Positions 1 to 5,072 of a DNA stretch of 10,096 nt are shown here, in pieces (position 1 is the stretch's first letter; each line of letters begins with the position of its first letter). The DNA is taken from assembly GCA_022616595.1 (NCBI GenBank), contig JAKEEL010000274.1, positions 1 through 10,096 of the forward strand, read 5' to 3'. Below the pieces are notes generated by a model. That model was not told the DNA's origin, did no database searches, and was given only the letters and a program-made list of their open reading frames with translations. The position numbers and the translations under genes were made by a program. Origin of the DNA: Methylococcaceae bacterium. GTDB taxonomy: Bacteria; Pseudomonadota; Gammaproteobacteria; Methylococcales; UBA1147.

Positions 1-286
1 GCGCGGTTACCCGCCAATCGAGGCAGCGAACATCGTCACCGGGGGCATACAAGCGAACTTCATCGAACTCCATTCCGCGGCCTTTGACCCTGGAGAGATA
101 GCCGCCGCTCAGAATGGAGCGTATTTTCAGATTCTTGAAAGACAAATGTTCTGCCAAACCGTTCAGTCCGATCAGCTCGTTGAGACTCACCTCGACCGCC
201 TCGGTTCCTGAAGCCTGGTCGGATCGAAGGGTTTTCCCGGCGGCCGGCGTCGATCCGTGGCGAGGGATGAATTGCTTCGCTCTCAC
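1..286 (-). CDS. DUF58 domain protein, N-terminal part (cut by window edge)
   Basis: The first 95 codons are visible and the rest lies beyond the left edge. Residues 69-95 contain GRGMEF, then RLYAPGDD and LDWRV, which is the conserved DUF58 signature (GRG-x-EF ... Y-x-x-GDD-x-R-x-x-DW). I place the start at a GTG (286-284) that overlaps the TGA stop of the MoxR gene (285-283). An in-frame TGA lies shortly upstream of it and no other start codon falls between, so this is the first possible start. There is no clear Shine-Dalgarno sequence, which fits translation coupled to the upstream gene. In known operons DUF58 proteins follow MoxR ATPases and precede VWA-domain membrane proteins. They are thought to act with MoxR in envelope or metal-cofactor maturation and stress tolerance, but the molecular role is poorly defined. 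Confidence in the family is high; the function is an inference. Confidence 0.88.
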   Translation of the reverse strand, partial: MRAKQFIPRHGSTPAAGKTLRSDQASGTEAVEVSLNELIGLNGLAEHLSFKNLKIRSILSGGYLSRVKGRGMEFDEVRLYAPGDDVRCLDWRVTA

Positions 287-1287
287 GGGACCGCGATTCG
301 CGACATCATTTCGTCGATGAATCGATCCGGAGTAATCCCCTCGGCTTCCGCCTCATACGACAAGATGATCCGGTGGCGCAACACATCCGCCGCCAGCGCC
401 TGAATATCCTCGGGCGACACATAATCGCGACCGTCCAGCCATGCTCTTGCACGGGAAACGCGGTCCAATGCGATCGTCGCCCTCGGACTCGCGCCATATT
501 GCAACCAATGCGCAAGATCCTCTCCGTATCGGCCGGGGTTGCGAGTCGCCAACACGATTTCGAGCAGATACCGTTCGAGGTTATCCTGCATATAAAGATT
601 CAAGACTTCCTGTCTCGCGGTCAAAATCAACGACTCGCGGATAGGTTGGAATTCACCTTGCGAATCATTGCTCGCTCGACCGGCCTCGGCTCTGGCGAGT
701 CTCAGAATTTCGCGCTCATGCTCCGCCTCCGGGTAGCCGATCTTGATATAAAGTAAAAAACGGTCCAATTGAGCTTCGGGCAGCGGGTAGGTTCCCTCCT
801 GTTCAATCGGATTCTGGGTCGCCATGACCATGAACAACTCGGGCAAGGGATAAGTCGAATGCCCGACCGTGATCTGCCTTTCCGCCATGGCCTCGAGCAA
901 GGCGGACTGGACTTTCGCGGGAGAACGATTGATCTCATCCGCGAGCACGAGGTTGTGAAACAGCGGGCCGCGTTGAAATTTGAAAGAACCGTCCTGAGGC
1001 CGGTAGATTTCAGTACCGGTCAGGTCCGCCGGTAACAGGTCCGGCGTGAATTGAACCCGATGAAAATCCGCTTCGATCCCCTTGCTCAGCCTGTTGATCG
1101 CACGGGTCTTAGCCAGCCCCGGAGCGCCTTCAACCAATATATGGCCGTCTGACAAAAGCGCGATCAGCATCCGGTCGACCAGATACTCCTGCCCGATAAT
1201 GTTTTCTTGTAGATAGGCTTTCAAGGCCTGGAAGCCTTGTATGGGATGACGAGAGACCATAACAGCTTGAGGCATTGCGGTTGTCAT
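283..1287 (-). CDS. MoxR-family AAA+ ATPase
   Basis: A complete 334-residue protein of normal MoxR length. Visible AAA+ motifs, in order: Walker A GAPGLAKT (54-61); Walker B LVLADEIN (113-120) with the acidic pair D117-E118; sensor 1 around ATQNP (156-160); the conserved EAQLDRF (171-177); sensor 2 GASPRAT (265-271). MoxR ATPases are soluble chaperone-like enzymes that use ATP to remodel or load partners, often with DUF58 and VWA proteins encoded next to them, as here. The chosen ATG (1287-1285) has AAGGA only three bases upstream, which is tight. Met5 and Met10 are alternative starts but lie 15 or more bases from that site. The leader and the first codons are duplicated at 2023-2132. An ECF-sigma-like promoter lies upstream at 1350-1376. 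The family is certain; the substrate is unknown. Confidence 0.95.
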   Translation of the reverse strand: MTTAMPQAVMVSRHPIQGFQALKAYLQENIIGQEYLVDRMLIALLSDGHILVEGAPGLAKTRAINRLSKGIEADFHRVQFTPDLLPADLTGTEIYRPQDGSFKFQRGPLFHNLVLADEINRSPAKVQSALLEAMAERQITVGHSTYPLPELFMVMATQNPIEQEGTYPLPEAQLDRFLLYIKIGYPEAEHEREILRLARAEAGRASNDSQGEFQPIRESLILTARQEVLNLYMQDNLERYLLEIVLATRNPGRYGEDLAHWLQYGASPRATIALDRVSRARAWLDGRDYVSPEDIQALAADVLRHRIILSYEAEAEGITPDRFIDEMMSRIAVP

Positions 1288-1380
1288 TGTCCTTACATTT
1301 ATCTGGATAAGTTATTGATTCTAGCATTGATCTAACGAATTCGTTGCAATCAGACCGCCCCCCGGATCATGAGTTCCAGA
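1271..1380. repeat. Direct repeat copy A: moxR leader and first codons
   Basis: This 110-bp block aligns without gaps, at a constant offset of 752, to 2023-2132. By hand count 87 of 110 positions agree (about 79%). It covers the first codons of moxR, its start codon, its untranslated leader and the candidate promoter. Similarity stops abruptly at the right end (tccggga... against ttctaaa...) and fades to the left within the moxR coding region. Copy A is attached to the intact gene and is therefore probably the functional original. Confidence 0.85.
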
Positions 1381-1514
1381 TCCGGGACCATCAGCAACTT
1401 CGAGCGCGTCCGATGTAGAAACTATGCAGAGTCGCTTGGGTTATCCTCCATAAATTCGATGGTAGGCCCCTATTTCTATAACGCTAAAAGTAAGCGTCCG
1501 CGTGGATGTGATCG
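1288..1514. other. Intergenic region between moxR and the toxin gene
   Basis: The left part is repeat copy A with the candidate moxR promoter. The remainder (1387-1514) shows no credible ORF. It holds a small perfect hairpin, ACGCT (1481-1485) with AGCGT (1493-1497), 18 bases beyond the toxin stop. On the minus strand this is not followed by a T-run, so it is at best a weak end signal. Confidence 0.6.
1350..1376 (-). promoter_or_regulatory. Candidate sigma-E-like (ECF) promoter of the moxR operon
   Basis: Reading the minus strand, GGAACTC is followed 16 bases later by TCTGA. This resembles the classical gammaproteobacterial sigma-E pattern GAACTT-N16-TCTGA with a single difference in the -35 element. 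Transcription would begin near 1343, giving a leader of about 55 bases before the moxR start. The same pattern with one change in the -10 (TCCGA) recurs at 2102-2128 inside the duplicated block. The match was found by eye, and a housekeeping promoter (for example TAGAAT further downstream) cannot be excluded. Confidence 0.35.
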
Positions 1515-1769
1515 TTAGCCAATGAATTTGTCATAGTCGGCATGGGAGCCAATCCAAATCCATTGAATTCCACCTGGAGCATCCATTCCGATGGCGCGGT
1601 AGTGCAGGCCTACACGCGCAGACCACAGATCTTCAATGCGTTTCAACTGAAGAGACGGATGGCGAGGGTTTTCTTTGAGCAACTCGTAATTTTTATCCGC
1701 AAGTTCCCGAATTTCGCCCGGGAGTTTCCAGTACAACTCCCGGAAGTCCGATGAAGTGTAATGCTTCAA
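1515..1769 (-). CDS. RelE/ParE-superfamily toxin of a type II toxin-antitoxin module
   Basis: An 84-residue protein, normal for small RelE/ParE-fold toxins. The N-terminal half is helical and basic/acidic (ELYWKLPGEI ... ADKNYELLKENP), followed by HPSLQLKRI (37-45), LWSARVGLHYRAIG (48-61) and the C-terminal strand IQWIWIGSHADYDKFI (68-83). This layout is typical of the RelE-like group that carries the pattern LWS-R-x-G-x-x-YRA-x-G ... W-x-x-IGSH-x-x-Y. Such toxins usually cleave mRNA at ribosomes or inhibit gyrase; which applies here cannot be told. The start is a TTG (1769-1767) overlapping the antitoxin stop (TTGA junction), since no suitable ATG exists in frame. The overlap implies translational coupling. 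It is preceded by its likely antitoxin and lies inside a duplicated region, which suggests acquisition as a unit. Confidence 0.82.
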   Translation of the reverse strand: MKHYTSSDFRELYWKLPGEIRELADKNYELLKENPRHPSLQLKRIEDLWSARVGLHYRAIGMDAPGGIQWIWIGSHADYDKFIG

Positions 1770-1966
1770 AGTTCACGAGCCTTTCCTTGAGCAAATTCTT
1801 CTCGTGCTTTCTTAATTAGACAATTAAATTTTCCAGCTTGAAAATCCGATTTAATTTGCTGATCCCAAAGGTCGTTTTCAAGTTGAAGAAACCAGTCTCG
1901 GAATTTTGCAAACTCTTCTCTGGGTAAGTTATAAACACGGGTTTCAAGTTCTTCAACTTCGCTCAT
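1766..1966 (-). CDS. Small acidic protein, likely cognate antitoxin
   Basis: A 66-residue, strongly charged, helix-rich protein (EVEELETRVYNLPREEFAKFRDWF, then LWDQQIKSDFQAGKFNCLIKKAREEF, written here in two pieces). It has the form of the small proteins that regularly precede RelE-like toxins of this type: an N-terminal EEL-x-x-x-V-x-x-LP-x-EEFA-x-FRDW segment and a C-terminal W-x-x-QI-x-x-D-x-x-x-GK segment. I see no classic DNA-binding fold (no ribbon-helix-helix or HTH signature), so autoregulation is uncertain. It ends in a four-base overlap with the toxin gene. Part of the gene is AT-rich: 1801-1860 is about 30% GC, clearly below its neighbours, which suggests transfer. The role is assigned mainly from position and general likeness. 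Confidence 0.72.
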   Translation of the reverse strand: MSEVEELETRVYNLPREEFAKFRDWFLQLENDLWDQQIKSDFQAGKFNCLIKKAREEFAQGKAREL

Positions 1967-2009
1967 GTTAGCAGCCCCATATAAAAATGCAGATTATACC
2001 CGTCAGCAA

Positions 2010-2039
2010 TCAATACGCCCGCGGCATTGAGGCCGTCAT
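2010..2039 (-). pseudogene. Nine-codon remnant of the MoxR N-terminus (possible leader peptide)
   Basis: Inside repeat copy B the moxR start codon is preserved and the frame reads MTASMPRAY before TGA. The first nine residues of MoxR are MTTAMPQAV, so five of nine are identical, in register. Upstream the bases GAAGG lie about nine bases before the ATG, so translation is conceivable. It could be a pure fossil of the duplication or act as a short leader peptide for the toxin-antitoxin transcript. No independent function is visible. Confidence 0.5.
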
Positions 2040-2132
2040 TGTGCTTACCTTCATCTGGCAATATTTTTAATTCTAACACTGATGTGCCGAATGCGTTGCA
2101 ATCGGACCGTCCCGCGGATGATGAGTTCCAGC
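2023..2132. repeat. Direct repeat copy B: displaced moxR leader upstream of the toxin-antitoxin module
   Basis: The partner of 1271-1380, in the same orientation. On the minus strand it holds the promoter-like GGAACTC-N16-TCCGA, a leader, and an ATG (2039-2037) that corresponds base for base to the moxR start. The reading frame goes MTASMPRAY and then stops at 2012-2010, against MTTAMPQAV in MoxR. The block lies 57 bases upstream of the antitoxin start and points towards it, so it could supply the promoter of the toxin-antitoxin genes. Origin by segmental duplication or by insertion of the module is an inference. Confidence 0.85.
2102..2128 (-). promoter_or_regulatory. Candidate promoter for the toxin-antitoxin module (in repeat copy B)
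   Basis: On the minus strand GGAACTC and TCCGA are separated by 16 bases, the same layout as the candidate moxR promoter at 1350-1376 but with one further change in the -10. Transcription would run leftward through the MoxR remnant into the antitoxin gene. Whether the weakened -10 is still active is unknown. Confidence 0.25.
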
Positions 2133-2159
2133 TTCTAAAGACCTGCCACGGACAATCAC

Positions 2160-2181
2160 AAATGTGGCCTGTGTCACATTT
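2160..2181 (+). promoter_or_regulatory. CRP/Vfr-like operator upstream of the minor-pilin operon
   Basis: Perfect 7-bp inverted arms AAATGTG (2160-2166) and CACATTT (2175-2181) enclose 8 bases. This is the exact spacing and arm sequence of the E. coli CRP consensus. Within the TGTGA-N6-TCACA core only one base differs (TGTGG in the left half). The centre lies at 2170.5, about 107 bases before the fimT start. If a -10 such as TAAAGA (2217-2222) is used, the site would sit near -58, close to a class I activator position. In Pseudomonas the CRP homologue Vfr controls type IV pilus functions, which makes the placement sensible. Confidence 0.7.
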
Positions 2182-2277
2182 CCGCGAATCAGTTCCCTCC
2201 TGACCGGGCGCCTTGCTAAAGAATCCAATAGGAGAACCGCTAAACACTCTGTCGAAATTTGTGCACCGAATATCAAG

Positions 2278-2844
2278 ATGACCGACCACGTCGTGCGGAA
2301 CCGAGGATTTACACTCATCGAACTGATGGTAACACTGGGAGTCAGCGCGCTACTGCTGAGTGTTGGAATACCCGAATTCCAGGGACTGATCCGGGACAAC
2401 CGGTTGGTCACGCAATACAACCAATTCGTTTCCGGGCTGAACAATACCCGGAGCGAAGCGATCAAGCGCGGCCTCGATGTCACGATCTGTAAACGCAACG
2501 CGGCCGGAGACGCCTGCAACAACGCGGGGAACTGGGAAGACGGCTGGGTCATTTTTACCGACCTCGACGACGATGGTGCGGTCGATGCCAATGAAACCGT
2601 TCTGAAAGTTCATGAAGCGCTCGATGGAAGCAACACCCTGCGCACGGGACAAAACCGAATCACTTACGACGGGCAGGGTTTCGCGGTCGGATTCGCAGAC
2701 ACCTTCCGATTGTGCGACAGCCGTGGGTCTAGCAATGCAAAGGGACTGGTAATTTCGAATAACGGCCGGACCCGGCGCGCAATCGATAGTAACGGTGACG
2801 GGATCGTCGAAAATGGTTCGGGAAACGCGATCGCGTGTCCATAA
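2278..2844 (+). CDS. fimT: FimT/GspH-type minor pseudopilin
   Basis: A 188-residue minor pilin. The leader MTDHVVRNRG ends in the prepilin-peptidase glycine (G10). It is followed by FTLIELMVTLGVSALLLSVG, the standard N-terminal helix with Glu at +5. Downstream, a GspH-like domain carries the C-K-R ... GWVIFTD pattern (71-94) and a textbook EF-hand-like loop DLDDDGAVDANE (95-106). A second acidic loop, DSNGDGIVE, is at 170-178. It ends near a cysteine (C187). The start at 2278 gives a normal 10-residue leader; an in-frame extension to 2164 would run through the CRP-like site and add an implausible 38-residue leader. The Shine-Dalgarno is weak. It is the first gene of the operon, and no separate fimU follows, so it may cover both roles. 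FimT homologues have also been tied to DNA uptake. Confidence 0.88.
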   Translation: MTDHVVRNRGFTLIELMVTLGVSALLLSVGIPEFQGLIRDNRLVTQYNQFVSGLNNTRSEAIKRGLDVTICKRNAAGDACNNAGNWEDGWVIFTDLDDDGAVDANETVLKVHEALDGSNTLRTGQNRITYDGQGFAVGFADTFRLCDSRGSSNAKGLVISNNGRTRRAIDSNGDGIVENGSGNAIACP

Positions 2845-2856
2845 GGGGGGGCGTCA

Positions 2857-3372
2857 ATGAACCGACGTTATGCAACTGACCGGGGCTTTACCCTTGTCGA
2901 AGTGCTGATCGCCGTATTCGTCCTGGCTCTTGGTTTGCTGGGACTTTGCGGTTTGCAAGTCGCGAGCTTGCAGAACAACCACAGCGCCTATCTTAGATCA
3001 CAGGCCACCCTGCTGGCCTACGATATGGCGGACCGGATGCGCGCGAACGCTACGGCGCTCGCCGCACCCGCGCTGGCCTACAACAATCCCACGGCGACAA
3101 ACAACACCAATTGCACGACCGTCACCGGCTGCACGCCCGCCGAAATGGCCTTGCATGATATGTATGAATGGAGCGCTGCGGGTAGTCCGACCTCCGTGAC
3201 GAATGTGTTGCCGAGCGGAGCGGGTATCGTGTGCATCGACGCGACTCCCAATGATGGCGGCTCGGCGGCTCCGGCCTGTGATGGCAACGGCAACAGTTAT
3301 GCGATTAAGGTCTGGTGGACCGATGATCGCAGCGGCCAGGAAATGCGCTTCGTAACCACGGTGAGTTTCTGA
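2857..3372 (+). CDS. pilV: Type IV pilus minor pilin PilV
   Basis: A 171-residue protein. The leader MNRRYATDRG is cut after G10, followed by FTLVEVLIAVFVLALGLLGL with Glu at +5. The segment S-x-A-x-LLAYDMADRMRAN (about 48-64) is the characteristic PilV motif just after the transmembrane helix. The C-terminal domain has two cysteine pairs (around 90-96 and near 125-139) that may form disulfides in the periplasm. A G-rich ribosome site (ggggggg) precedes the ATG, which lies 12 bases after the fimT stop. The TGA stop shares one base with the pilW start (TGATG). PilV belongs to the tip/priming subcomplex with PilW, PilX and PilY1. Confidence 0.93.
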   Translation: MNRRYATDRGFTLVEVLIAVFVLALGLLGLCGLQVASLQNNHSAYLRSQATLLAYDMADRMRANATALAAPALAYNNPTATNNTNCTTVTGCTPAEMALHDMYEWSAAGSPTSVTNVLPSGAGIVCIDATPNDGGSAAPACDGNGNSYAIKVWWTDDRSGQEMRFVTTVSF

Positions 3373-4439
3373 TGATCAGCCAAATGAGTAGTTTCCGGGG
3401 CCGCCAAATTGGCCTCACGATGATCGAATTGATGATCGCGATGCTGTTGGGGCTGGTGCTCATGGGGGGTGTGGTACAGATATTCGTCGGCACGAAGCAA
3501 AGCTACAACCTCCAGGAAGCTCAATCGAGACTTCAGGAAAACGGGCGACTGGCCATGCATTTCCTGCCTCGCGACATTCGTCTGGCCGATTTCAATGGCT
3601 GCCGGTCGAGACAACAATACTCGACCTCGACAAATGTAATCGCCGATCCCATTGTCGCCGGTACCCCCGTTATAGATCCTTTGGACCCTGCATCCATATG
3701 GGATCCGAACGGCGGGATTACCGGTTCCGATAACGTAATCGCCGGTACGCAGGTCGGCGGTACGAACGTGGTTGCCGGTACTGACATCATCAATCTCCAA
3801 TTCGGCGGCAGTTGCGGGGGTCACTTGGTTGGCAACATGAAATCGGACAACGCGAATATCCAGATCGACGCGAATAATACCTGCAATCTCCAACAGAACT
3901 GGCCGTTCATGATTACCGATTGTGTCACCGCCGACATCGCGCGCCGCGAAAACAAAGATAAAGCCACAACTCCAGGCGAACCTGGAGAAACCGTAGCTCA
4001 TGGCGGAGGCGTCAATAGTTTAAGTACCGCTCCGAAACTCAGCAAAGCCTATCAATCCGATGCCGAGATCTTCTCCATTCAATCGATCACCTATTTCATC
4101 GCGCAGAATGCGATCGGCAACAACTCTCTGTTTCGACGCGACAACGCGACGGGAATCAGCGAGGAAATCGTTGAAGGCGTCGAAAACATGCAGGTCCTTT
4201 ATGGCGAGGATACGGACAGTGACGGTACCGCGAATTATTTTGTCCCTGCCTCGAATGTGGTTGCGATGCAAACCGTGGTCAGCGTCAAGGTCAGCCTATT
4301 ATCGCGGTCGCTGTCGGATGTAAACGTCGCCAGCAAACCGCTCACGTATACCTACAACGGCGCGACGGCGACCGCAGTCGACCGCCAGTTGCGCAAGGTG
4401 TTCACGTCCACAGTCACGCTTCGAAACCGTTTGCCTTGA
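3372..4439 (+). CDS. pilW: Type IV pilus minor pilin PilW
   Basis: A 355-residue protein, within the usual PilW range. The leader ends at G14 and is followed by LTMIELMIAMLLGLVLMGGV with Glu at +5. Leucine in place of phenylalanine at +1 is normal for PilW. Then come QSRLQENGRLAMHFLPRDIRLADFNGC (start near residue 52) and the family's C-terminal LRKVFTSTVTLRNRLP. Four cysteines lie in the globular part. An acidic loop DTDSDGTAN (280-288) resembles a calcium-binding site. The ATG overlaps the pilV stop by one base; Met5 is an alternative start that would give a 10-residue leader. It links the pilin-like proteins at the tip to PilX and PilY1. Confidence 0.93.
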   Translation: MISQMSSFRGRQIGLTMIELMIAMLLGLVLMGGVVQIFVGTKQSYNLQEAQSRLQENGRLAMHFLPRDIRLADFNGCRSRQQYSTSTNVIADPIVAGTPVIDPLDPASIWDPNGGITGSDNVIAGTQVGGTNVVAGTDIINLQFGGSCGGHLVGNMKSDNANIQIDANNTCNLQQNWPFMITDCVTADIARRENKDKATTPGEPGETVAHGGGVNSLSTAPKLSKAYQSDAEIFSIQSITYFIAQNAIGNNSLFRRDNATGISEEIVEGVENMQVLYGEDTDSDGTANYFVPASNVVAMQTVVSVKVSLLSRSLSDVNVASKPLTYTYNGATATAVDRQLRKVFTSTVTLRNRLP

Positions 4440-4448
4440 GAACCGCTC

Positions 4449-5012
4449 ATGAAAAAATTCAAATGCTTTTGTTCCAGTCAGAAAGGTGCGGCGCTGGCCG
4501 TGAGCCTGATCATGCTGCTGGTGTTGACCCTGATCGGCATCACCGGTATGCATACGACCACCCTGGAAGAAAAAATGTCCGGCAATGGCCGCGACTACAA
4601 TCTCGCGTTCCAGGCCGCGGAAGTCGCATTGAGAACAGCCGAAGCCTACGTCGAAAGCCTGGTCACGGTCACCGATTTCGTCAGCACGAACAGCAACGAC
4701 GGCCGGCTTGCCGAAACTGAGACCGATCCCGATTATTTCAGCAGCGATACCTGGTATTCGACCAATGGATCGACCGTTGGATCGGTCCAGCCGTCTTATC
4801 TCGTGTCCTCGTTATACGGAGATCAACCGCGGTATATCGTCAAATACGTCACCGAATACGACCCGGACACCAACGCCCGGCTCAACATCGGCGGTTATGG
4901 TGAAAAACTCGCGGGAGCCCAGGTGACCGTATTCCGGGTGACCGCACGCGGAACCGGTGGCACCAACGACTCCCAGGTGCTTCTGCAATCCCATTACGGG
5001 AAGCGCTTCTAA
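4449..5012 (+). CDS. pilX: Type IV pilus assembly protein PilX
   Basis: A 187-residue protein. The N-terminus has QKGAALAVSLIMLLVLTLIGI (from residue 11, split here from its context), the PilX N-terminal domain, with the cleavage glycine at G13. Valine rather than glutamate stands at +5, as common in PilX/GspK-type subunits that cap the filament. The family motif T-x-LEEKMSGN-x-R-x-x-NLAFQAAEVALR-x-AE (about 36-66) follows directly. Two cysteines (C6, C8) lie in the leader before the cleavage site, which is unusual but would be lost on maturation. It begins 9 bases after pilW. PilX bridges minor pilins and PilY1. Confidence 0.92.
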   Translation: MKKFKCFCSSQKGAALAVSLIMLLVLTLIGITGMHTTTLEEKMSGNGRDYNLAFQAAEVALRTAEAYVESLVTVTDFVSTNSNDGRLAETETDPDYFSSDTWYSTNGSTVGSVQPSYLVSSLYGDQPRYIVKYVTEYDPDTNARLNIGGYGEKLAGAQVTVFRVTARGTGGTNDSQVLLQSHYGKRF

Positions 5013-5072
5013 ACCGATCGAACAAAAAACATCCCGCCGCCAACCAAACGGCCCGGCAGCCAGGAGAATCGT

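Larger units (their letters stand above)
1967..2277. other. Divergent intergenic region between toxin-antitoxin module and fimT
   Basis: About 310 bases without a convincing gene. From left to right it holds the antitoxin leader, the MoxR remnant, repeat copy B, the CRP/Vfr-like operator at 2160-2181 and the leader of the pilus operon. Longer frames here (for example a minus-strand frame over 1963-2289) show no family resemblance. An AGGAG at 2230-2234 is too far from the fimT start to serve it. Confidence 0.6.

Noticed and set aside
1481..1497. Hairpin ACGCT/AGCGT after the toxin gene as a terminator
   Set aside because: Only a 5-bp stem and no T-run follows on the minus strand; too weak to call.
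1513..1974. Integron-cassette reading of the toxin-antitoxin module (GTTAGC at both ends)
   Set aside because: The GTTAGC motifs are in the wrong orientation relative to the genes and no attC-like paired boxes or folded site of suitable length is present.
2164..2277. In-frame upstream extension of fimT starting at 2164
   Set aside because: It would add 38 residues ahead of MTDHVVRNRG, overlap the CRP-like site and give an implausibly long prepilin leader.
1963..2289. 108-residue minus-strand frame through repeat copy B
   Set aside because: Runs in a different frame from the MoxR remnant, shows no domain, and overlaps regulatory sequence.
2073..2591. 172-residue minus-strand frame across the fimT start
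   Set aside because: Lies antisense to the FimT leader and helix, serine/arginine-rich low-information sequence, no recognisable domain.
3297..4001. 234-residue minus-strand frame opposite pilV/pilW
   Set aside because: Shadow of the pilin genes; composition is unlike a real protein and there is no family motif.
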